From Fimbriimonadales bacterium (GTDB taxonomy: Bacteria; Armatimonadota; Fimbriimonadia; Fimbriimonadales; GBS-DC): a stretch of 5,761 bases of DNA. Position numbers and translations under genes: made by a program. Below are positions 1-4,922 of this stretch, in pieces. Below the pieces are notes generated by a model. That model was not told the DNA's origin. It did not search any database and was given only the letters and a program-made list of their open reading frames with translations. The stretch is from the NCBI GenBank assembly GCA_026416065.1, contig JAOAFW010000133.1, positions 1 to 5,761 on the forward strand. The letters run 5' to 3'. Each line of letters starts with the position of its first letter. Position 1 is the stretch's first letter.

Positions 1-19
1 AGATGTGTATAAGAGACAG
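1..19. other. Tn5/Nextera mosaic-end adapter (sequencing artefact)
   Basis: The first 19 bases, AGATGTGTATAAGAGACAG, are exactly the Tn5 transposase mosaic end used in Nextera libraries. They are untrimmed adapter, not genome. The plus-strand reading frame that starts inside it begins MCIRDR, a well-known mark of adapter contamination in translated assemblies. The genomic sequence therefore starts at base 20, and the minus-strand gene there is cut artificially rather than by a biological event. Confidence 0.97.
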
Positions 20-1221
20 GGCAGGTTCTCCACCTGAGGCTCCGGCTCCACATCGTACTCGTCCTGAATCTCACCCACGATCTCCTCTACAAGGTCTTCC
101 ATGGTCACCAAGCCCGAAGTACCGCCGTACTCGTCTTGCAGGATTGCCATATGGGTGCGCTGGCGGCGCATATCTTGCAACAGCTCCACCACGCGCTTGC
201 TTTCGGGTACGAAAAAGGCGGGGCGCATCACCTCGCGCAGCGAAAACTTGCCGCCCGTCTCACAATAGCGCAGTAAATCCTTCGCGTGGATGATACCAAT
301 GATGTTGTCCAGACTGCCCTCATACACGGGGATGCGCGTGTGCCCTGTCTCGCGCACGAGCTTAATCAGTTCCTGCCCTGTCGCGGTGGCAGGCACGGCT
401 TTGATGTCCACGCGCGGGGTCATCACCTCGCGAGCAATCGTGTCGGTGAACTCGAAGATGGACTGAATCATCTCCTTCTCTTGCTCCTCGATGACGCCCT
501 GTTCCTCGCCCGCTTCCACCAGCACGCGCAACTCTTCCTCGCTCACGACGGGCGCGAGGCGTTGCATCTGGATGCCGAAGAGTTTTAGCACCAGTCGGGT
601 CACCAAGTTCACTCCCCAGATAGGCAAGGTGAACAGGCGGTCGAAAAACACAAGAGGCGCGACAGTCGCCAGCGCGACGCGCTCGGAGTGTGTAATTGCG
701 ATACTGCGCGGCACGGTCTCGCCGAAAATCACGTAGGCGAACGCCGTCAGCGAGGCGACAATCACCACGCTCAAACCTTGCATGCTCCAGCCTGTCGCTT
801 GCTGCAGGGGCATCAAGAGGCGATGGAGCGGCTCCGCTAAGTTCGTCGCGGCGACTGCCGACGCCAGGAACCCCAGCAGGTTTAGCCCGACTTGAATTGT
901 GGAGAGGAATCGCGATGGCTCGTTCGTGAACATCATCAGGTACGGCGCAAGGCGATGCTTTTGCTCGGTGAGCATCCGCACCCAGCTGCGCCGCACAGAG
1001 GTCAACGCCGCCTCCGCCATCGAGAAGTAAGCGTTAAGTAGTAGCAAAATAATCAACACGAGGAAGCTCGCAGTAGGCGTCAGCCCCCTCGATTGAGTGT
1101 TGGGCGAAGTGGCTTCCGCTTGTCCATACAGCGCCCATGTTGCGCCGATAATCGCGATGAGAATGATAACCCAGATCCGTACAAGTGGTTTCCGTCTGCG
1201 ACTGTTAGGGTTGTCGGTCAT
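20..1221 (-). CDS. CNNM/CorC-family CBS-domain membrane transporter, C-terminus missing
   Basis: This is a HlyC/CorC (YbeX/YfjD-like) protein of the kind linked to Mg2+/Co2+ export at the inner membrane. About 400 residues are present. They include an N-terminal hydrophobic segment (about 14-32) and a DUF21/CNNM membrane domain (about 50-215) with NAYFSMAEAALTS at 63-75, IQVGLNLLGFLAS at 109-121 and FGETVPRSIA at 166-175. A linker with EQGVIEEQEKEMI follows, then two CBS motifs (about 267-320 and 330-385), including MTPRVD, GHTRIPVY and DEYGGTSGLVTMEDLVEEIVGE. The C-terminal CorC_HlyC domain lies beyond the adapter and is not seen. The ATG at 1221 is supported by AGGAGGT (1233-1239), which overlaps the dgkA stop. 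The gap to that stop is 17 bases, so this is the last visible gene of the operon. The family is clear; the transported ion is inferred. Confidence 0.93.
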
Positions 1222-1232
1222 AGAGCGTTTCT

Positions 1233-1239
1233 ACCTCCT
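1233..1239 (-). promoter_or_regulatory. Shine-Dalgarno site of the CorC-like gene
   Basis: AGGAGGT on the minus strand lies 11 bases before the ATG at 1221 and overlaps the TGA stop of the upstream DgkA-PAP2 gene. This fixes the start and suggests that ribosomes finishing the upstream gene can reinitiate here. Confidence 0.75.
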
Positions 1240-2051
1240 CATCGGGGCGTGAGCCAGAAGATGAGCGCGCCCAGCCCGACGCCAAGCAGACTGCCCAGCA
1301 CGACCTCGCGCCAGCTGTGGATGTTCGCTTCCACGCGGCTCTGGGCGATGAGTGCCGCTAACAGCAACGCCAGCACCGACGCCAGCAAGTCGCCCGACAC
1401 AACGATAATCGCCATCGCGAAGAAGAAGCCCAGTGCGGCGTGCCCGCTCATCGCGCCCCCATGAAACAGGCGCACTTTGCCCTGAGTGGAGAGCACTTTC
1501 ACTAACGAGACGACTACAAAGATGAGAATGATGCCAATCGTCACCGCCACCGCCAGAGTCGGCTCGGCGCGTTCCATCCGCAGGCGAATCTGTTCCAGGC
1601 GCAGATCGCCCATAAACAGCACCCACGCCACCACGACCGCGTTCAGCGTGGCAACCAACACCGCGCCCGCCGCGATGTCTTTGGCGAACTTCGCTTTCGG
1701 ATGATACTCCTCGGTGACGAGGTCGACGGTGGCTTCAATCGCGGAGTTGAACATTTCGGCAATCAGCACGATGGAAATGGTAAACAGCAGCACGAGCATC
1801 TCGCGCTTATCGAGACGAAATAGCAGCCCCATCAGCAGCACCAGCACCACGCTGAAAAAGTGGAATCGCATATGGCGCTGGGTGCGCACGACGGCGACGA
1901 TGCCTTCTAAGGCGTAGCGGAAGCCCTCCAGCGGGTGACGTCGCTGGGCAGGCATTTCGGGTTCAAGGGACTCCGCCTCGCCATTGCGAGGCAGCAGGGG
2001 AGTTTGCGGCTCGCGTGTCCGTTCGGGCGGTTCAGCGTCAGGCTTCCTCAT
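1239..2051 (-). CDS. DgkA-type lipid kinase fused to a PAP2-like phosphatase
   Basis: This 270-residue membrane protein has two catalytic modules. After a polar tail (1-38), residues about 39-150 form a DgkA domain. Its family residues are E99, N102, E106 and D110 in AEMFNSAIEATVD, and K124-D125 in AKDIAAGA. Their spacing matches E. coli DgkA E69, N72, E76, D80, K94 and D95. Residues about 165-270 resemble a minimal PAP2 domain, with GGAMSGHAALG (H204) and SRVEANIHSWRE (R239, H245, E249). The usual PSGH reads MSGH, and the last motif has Glu where Asp is usual. The early K-x6-RP motif is not clear. The likely substrates are undecaprenol or diacylglycerol and their phosphates, handled at the inner membrane, so one polypeptide could phosphorylate and dephosphorylate a lipid carrier. 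It overlaps the ybeY stop by 14 bases, with GAGGAG at 2065-2070 as a distant ribosome site. The DgkA call is firm, the PAP2 call good, and the combined role inferred. Confidence 0.88.
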   Translation of the reverse strand: MRKPDAEPPERTREPQTPLLPRNGEAESLEPEMPAQRRHPLEGFRYALEGIVAVVRTQRHMRFHFFSVVLVLLMGLLFRLDKREMLVLLFTISIVLIAEMFNSAIEATVDLVTEEYHPKAKFAKDIAAGAVLVATLNAVVVAWVLFMGDLRLEQIRLRMERAEPTLAVAVTIGIILIFVVVSLVKVLSTQGKVRLFHGGAMSGHAALGFFFAMAIIVVSGDLLASVLALLLAALIAQSRVEANIHSWREVVLGSLLGVGLGALIFWLTPR

Positions 2052-2751
2052 AGCGCGAATACCACTCCTCGCGGGCGGCGTAGCCCAAGGTTCGCAGCGT
2101 CGATACCGCGCGAGCGTTCATCGTCGCACGCTCCGTTTCCGTCGTATCGTCGTAGCCCATCAGGTGTAGTGTACCATGCAACGCCAGCATCAGCAGCTCC
2201 GTAAGCAGGTCATGCCCGTTCAAGGCAGCTTGACACTGGGCGGTCTCGACAGAGATGATGATGTCGCCGAGGGGGGTGGGGTCAGTGGATAGATGATTTG
2301 AAACCTCACCCCCCGACTCCCTCTCCGTAAACGGAGAGGGGGGCGATGCTGCCCCTGTGCCACTCTTCTCCCCCTCTCCGTTTACGGAGAGGGGGCAGGG
2401 GGGTAAGGTGTAATGAAAACTCAGCACATCCGTCGCCCTATCTACACCTCGATAGGCGCGATTCAGTTCGCGAATCTCGGCATCGGTCGTGAGATAAACG
2501 CAGATTTCATAAGATTCCTCGCCTCGCTCGGAACGACAAGCAACCTTCTGCGCGTAGTGGGTAGTATTCCGAGTGCGGTGAGGGATCTCGGAACGCTCCG
2601 TGGTAACCAAGGCGTCCACCGCCTCCTGCAGGGCGCGTTCCAAATCTGTCTCCCCTACTGCGCCCAGAGAGGCTCTCAGGATGCGCTCTGCTTCGGGCGC
2701 AACCTGCACGACGACCGAGAGATTACGGGTGGACTGCATAGACGGGTTCAT
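2038..2751 (-). CDS. ybeY: YbeY, endoribonuclease / 16S rRNA maturation factor, enlarged by two repeat insertions
   Basis: YbeY is a metal-dependent RNase acting in 16S rRNA 3'-end maturation and 70S quality control in the cytoplasm. The core is intact: TDAEIRELNRAYRGVDRATDVLSF (residues about 90-112), LGDIIISVETA (161-171) and the metal motif HGTLHLMGYDD (192-202). In most homologues the last residue of that motif is a third His; here it is Asp. The 237 residues far exceed the usual 150-170. The excess falls in two blocks (about 52-82 and 118-158) encoded by palindromic repeats, which keep the frame. ATG 2751 overlaps the pgpH end by 29 bases and ATG 2739 by 17. Neither has a strong ribosome site, so translation is probably coupled. 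The frame stays open further upstream to 2826, but that part is just the other frame of the pgpH HD domain. Identity is firm; whether the enlarged enzyme is active is unknown. Confidence 0.92.
   Translation of the reverse strand: MNPSMQSTRNLSVVVQVAPEAERILRASLGAVGETDLERALQEAVDALVTTERSEIPHRTRNTTHYAQKVACRSERGEESYEICVYLTTDAEIRELNRAYRGVDRATDVLSFHYTLPPCPLSVNGEGEKSGTGAASPPSPFTERESGGEVSNHLSTDPTPLGDIIISVETAQCQAALNGHDLLTELLMLALHGTLHLMGYDDTTETERATMNARAVSTLRTLGYAAREEWYSRYEEA
2303..2409. repeat. Large palindromic repeat element inside ybeY (second insertion)
   Basis: Two 40-base arms, 2303-2342 and 2370-2409, are inverted copies matching at 36 of 40 positions across a 27-base spacer. Each arm also holds its own smaller palindrome: CCCTCTCCGTAAACGGAGAG in the left arm and CCTCTCCGTTTACGGAGAGG in the right. 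The ACCTCACCCCCC edge followed by a CTCTCC/GGAGAG hairpin resembles interspersed repeats widespread in several bacterial phyla. Here it is translated as part of YbeY, between the TDVLSF and LGDIIIS blocks, and adds about 40 residues rich in Pro, Ser, Gly and Glu. Confidence 0.9.
2512..2588. repeat. Inverted-repeat element inside ybeY (first insertion)
   Basis: Arms 2512-2534 and 2566-2588 are inverted copies matching at 18 of 23 positions with a 31-base spacer. Each arm reads close to TTCCGAGCGAGGCGAGGAAT, similar to the TTCTGAGCGAAGCGAAGAAT-type interspersed repeat seen in many bacterial genomes. On the ybeY strand the element is translated, giving SERGEESYE in one arm and TTERSEIP at the other edge. 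It splits the YbeY stretch between ALQEAVDALVT and the strand ICVYLTTDAEI, which are normally nearly adjacent. Confidence 0.82.
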
Positions 2752-4243
2752 CTTCGGTTTTCGCACCGGGGTATTCGATCCGGCGATGGCGCGAGGCGAC
2801 CAGCACTCGCACGAACGCCTCCTCAATCAGTTTCAGATCGCGGAAGGTGAGGGTGCACTCGTCGAGCTGACCGTCCTGACGGCGCATCTCGATAATCTCA
2901 TGCACGAAGTTTGCCAGCCGCGCGGGGGTCACATCGCCCAGTACGCGCGAAGCCGCTTCCACACTGTCTGCCAGCATCACAATCGCCGCCTCGCGGGTCT
3001 GGGGCTTGGGACCTTCATAACGGAAATGTTGCTCCAGCACAGGGTCGTGTCCGCCGCTGACCGCCTGATAATAGAAGTAGGTAATCAGTGTGGTGCCGTG
3101 ATGCTGAGCAATAATGTCGCACACAGCGGTGGGTAAACGGTGCTGACGCGCAAGTTCCACACCTTCGCGCACATGGGCAGCGATAATTCGTGCGGACAGG
3201 GTCGGGTTGATCTGCGCATGCAGGGTATCGACGCCGTCCTGATTCTCGATGAAGAACTCCGGTTTACTGAGTTTACCGATGTCGTGGTAATAACCAGCGA
3301 CGCGGGCGAGCAGGGGGTCTGCGCCGATTACCAGCGCGGCTTCCTCCGCAAGTTGTCCCACCTGTTGACTATGGAAGTAAGTGCCAGGCGCTTTATCACG
3401 CAGCTCGCGCAGCAGCGGTTGCTCCAGCGATGCCAGCTCCAGCAGGGTCATGGGGGTGGCAAGACGAAACGGACGCTCCAGCAGACTCAAGCCAAGCCAG
3501 AAAAGGGCAACCGCGCCTACCCCCGCCGCGACGCCCCACAGCCCGCTGGTCAGCGATTCGAGCCAGGCTGTTGCGCCGGTGAGGCTGTTGCTGAATGCAG
3601 TGAACGCGAGCAGTCCACTCAGTAGCGCACCTGCCCAGAACATATGCGTACGCCGGCGCATCGGTGCAATCGCCAGAATCGCACTCCAGCCCGACAATCC
3701 TACCGAGCAGAGAGTCATAATAGGCAGGCTCAGTGTGGCGCCAATTCCACCCAACAGCACGGCGAAAGTAAACAGAGCCAGCAGCGGATGTACCAGCACG
3801 CTCAGGAGCATTCCGCCCCCAATTACGGGCGCAAACGCCAGGAATCCCAGTTCGGGACTAAGCGTTGCACCCTGCCCGACCAGCGCCGCGGCGCGCACGC
3901 CCAGCAAGCTAAAAAAGCCAATCAGCAGGGTCAGCGCCAGTCCCGCTTCACGCGCGCTCTGAGCCACCGGTGAGCGCAAGGCAAGCCCTGTTGGGCGCAA
4001 TATGCCGGTTTGATAGAAAAACGCCGTCAGCAGTCCAACCTGTGCCAGCGCGATAAGCAGGCGTTCTGGAAGCGTGCTTGGAAGGGTACGTAGTTCACCG
4101 TTGAAAATCGCCAGAAGCAATATCGCTATAGCGCTTACCCCCACCGGGGCGTGAAACAACGCTCTTAACGTTTGACCCAACGCCACCGGCGCGCTGTGTC
4201 CACTTCGCGCCCCACGCCGCGTACTCCGTCCGAGAACGCGCAT
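2723..4243 (-). CDS. PgpH-type membrane HD-domain phosphodiesterase lacking the extracellular domain
   Basis: Members of this family (7TM-HD, PgpH) hydrolyse c-di-AMP with a cytoplasmic HD domain. Of 506 residues, about 35-255 are a membrane region with seven or eight hydrophobic stretches. Residues about 285-480 are the HD domain, with KAPGTYFHSQQVGQLAEEAA (H291), GYYHDIGKL (H320, D321), FFIENQ, AAHVREGVELA (H357), AQHHGTTLITYFY (H381, H382), GPKPQTREAAIVMLADSVEA (D426) and DGQLDECTLTFRDL. The usual 700-850 residue PgpH carries a large extracellular 7TMR-HDED domain between the first and second membrane segments. Here those segments (about 35-48 and 60-77) are separated by only a dozen residues. 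The gene starts 15 bases after the rpsU stop without a clear ribosome site. The HD family is firm, and the c-di-AMP substrate is inferred from the close match to PgpH motifs. Confidence 0.92.
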   Translation of the reverse strand: MRVLGRSTRRGARSGHSAPVALGQTLRALFHAPVGVSAIAILLLAIFNGELRTLPSTLPERLLIALAQVGLLTAFFYQTGILRPTGLALRSPVAQSAREAGLALTLLIGFFSLLGVRAAALVGQGATLSPELGFLAFAPVIGGGMLLSVLVHPLLALFTFAVLLGGIGATLSLPIMTLCSVGLSGWSAILAIAPMRRRTHMFWAGALLSGLLAFTAFSNSLTGATAWLESLTSGLWGVAAGVGAVALFWLGLSLLERPFRLATPMTLLELASLEQPLLRELRDKAPGTYFHSQQVGQLAEEAALVIGADPLLARVAGYYHDIGKLSKPEFFIENQDGVDTLHAQINPTLSARIIAAHVREGVELARQHRLPTAVCDIIAQHHGTTLITYFYYQAVSGGHDPVLEQHFRYEGPKPQTREAAIVMLADSVEAASRVLGDVTPARLANFVHEIIEMRRQDGQLDECTLTFRDLKLIEEAFVRVLVASRHRRIEYPGAKTEDEPVYAVHP

Positions 4244-4258
4244 TAGCGTTAGAAAAAT

Positions 4259-4426
4259 CTATTTCTTGCGCCGTCGCTGCTTCTGACGCCGACGCCGCTC
4301 GCTCGGCTTCTCATAGTGCGCGTGGCGCTTATACTCCTGTAAGATCCCACTCTGCTCGAGCGCTTTCTTGAAGCGCTTGAGTGCGTTATCTATCGATTCA
4401 TTCTGACGAACCTGTATCTGTGCCAA
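4259..4426 (-). CDS. rpsU: 30S ribosomal protein S21 (TTG start)
   Basis: S21 is a small basic protein of the 30S subunit, bound near the 16S 3' end and the anti-Shine-Dalgarno region. The 55 residues match the family along their length: an N-terminal strand QIQVRQNESIDNALKRFKK, a helix, the conserved HYEKPSERRRR block, and a highly basic tail ending RRRKK. I chose the TTG at 4426 because a full AAGGAGG lies at 4437-4443, ten bases upstream, and because S21 proteins normally begin within a few residues of the VRxNES motif. An in-frame ATG at 4468 would add 14 unrelated residues and place the ribosome site inside the gene. It heads the operon and is followed 15 bases later by the HD phosphodiesterase. 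Confidence 0.94.
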   Translation of the reverse strand: MAQIQVRQNESIDNALKRFKKALEQSGILQEYKRHAHYEKPSERRRRQKQRRRKK

Positions 4427-4436
4427 TGGTGTGTCG

Positions 4437-4443
4437 CCTCCTT
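4437..4443 (-). promoter_or_regulatory. Strong Shine-Dalgarno site of rpsU
   Basis: AAGGAGG on the minus strand, with ten bases to TTG 4426. It decides the start of rpsU. A perfect site paired with a weak TTG codon is consistent with tuned expression of S21. Confidence 0.85.
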
Positions 4444-4509
4444 CAGTTTGGCAGATGGGGGCAAGCAAGATTCGCGCCCTGTCGCCCTGCTCCTGCCAAG
4501 CGTCCCATG

Positions 4510-4539
4510 ATTCTATCGGATTTTGCCTTAAAAAGTCAA
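4510..4539 (-). promoter_or_regulatory. Sigma70-like promoter for the rpsU operon
   Basis: On the minus strand TTGACT (4534-4539) and TAGAAT (4510-4515) are separated by 18 bases, a near-consensus -35/-10 pair. Transcription would start near 4503, giving a leader of roughly 75 bases before rpsU. No comparable promoter stands out in the tightly packed genes downstream, so it may serve the whole rpsU to CorC operon. The site is predicted from sequence only. Confidence 0.65.
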
Positions 4540-4617
4540 GGGGTTAAGAGGAGGCTCGAGAAATCCCCTGAACGGCTCCAACCGATACCTGCAAGTGCCC
4601 CCAAGATTAAATCGTGC

Positions 4618-4922
4618 CTGCTATCGTTTCCGGGCGGTCGAACGGAAGCCGCATTGGGCGTCGCCCCCGATGGCTCGTGCGCCGGATTAGCGTACAACGG
4701 TTTAGGCACAGCCCGCGCGTTTCGGTGGACATTCTCCGGCGGCAGGCAGGACCTGGGCCCTTTACGACCATAGCCAACAGGTATGGTCAGGAGGCGGCGA
4801 TTTCTGTCGATGGTTCGATCGTTGTCGGCTGGGCGCAACACCACACCCAGTACCATTGTGACGGCACGGTAGACGACGCCGACTTGCTGGCTGTGCTTTT
4901 CGGCTTCGGGAGTGGGTGCTGA
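4618..4922 (+). pseudogene. Decayed HAF-repeat protein gene with dockerin-like C-terminus
   Basis: Two frames together encode remnants of a HAF-repeat protein, a surface or secreted repeat type. Frame one (from about 4618) reads FPGGRTEAALGVAPDGS, then ARAFRWTFSGGRQDLGPL, the classic HAF unit, and stops at TAG 4771. The next unit continues in another frame from about 4761: FTTIANRYGQEAAISVDGS followed by IVVGWAQ. The frameshift therefore lies near 4756-4765. After GWAQ the repeat breaks off and the reading frame ends CDGTVDDADLLAVLFGFGSGC-stop at 4920-4922 (the last 17 residues are VDDADLLAVLFGFGSGC), like the last half of a dockerin-type calcium-binding domain. No start codon, signal peptide or ribosome site is found upstream, and most of the protein is missing. 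It appears to be a doubly damaged 3' relic. The original function is unknown. Confidence 0.7.

Noticed and set aside
3..293. Plus-strand open frame starting MCIRDR
   Set aside because: It begins in the adapter and runs antisense to the CBS domains of the CorC-like gene, with no family pattern of its own.
1231..1626. Minus-strand open frame overlapping the PAP2 region
   Set aside because: It is a shifted-frame shadow of the DgkA-PAP2 gene; its translation is Arg/Gly-rich with no recognisable motifs.
2303..2409. Intrinsic terminator within ybeY
   Set aside because: The hairpins are strong, but no U-tract follows on the minus strand and coding continues with conserved YbeY motifs; an insertion element explains it better.
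2303..2588. CRISPR-like array from several repeated palindromes
   Set aside because: The repeats form two inverted pairs of different families, not regularly spaced direct repeats, and there are no cas genes.
2752..2826. Extended YbeY start at 2826
   Set aside because: The extra 25 residues are the alternative frame of the pgpH 3' end and have no YbeY similarity; starts at 2751 or 2739 fit the usual small operon overlap.
4427..4468. ATG start for rpsU at 4468
   Set aside because: It would place AAGGAGG inside the gene and add residues not found in S21; TTG 4426 has correct spacing and gives the usual length.
4381..4773. Plus-strand 130-residue open frame as an intact gene
   Set aside because: Its first half is antisense to rpsU and its leader. 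Only the part after about 4618 has HAF similarity, and that continues in another frame.
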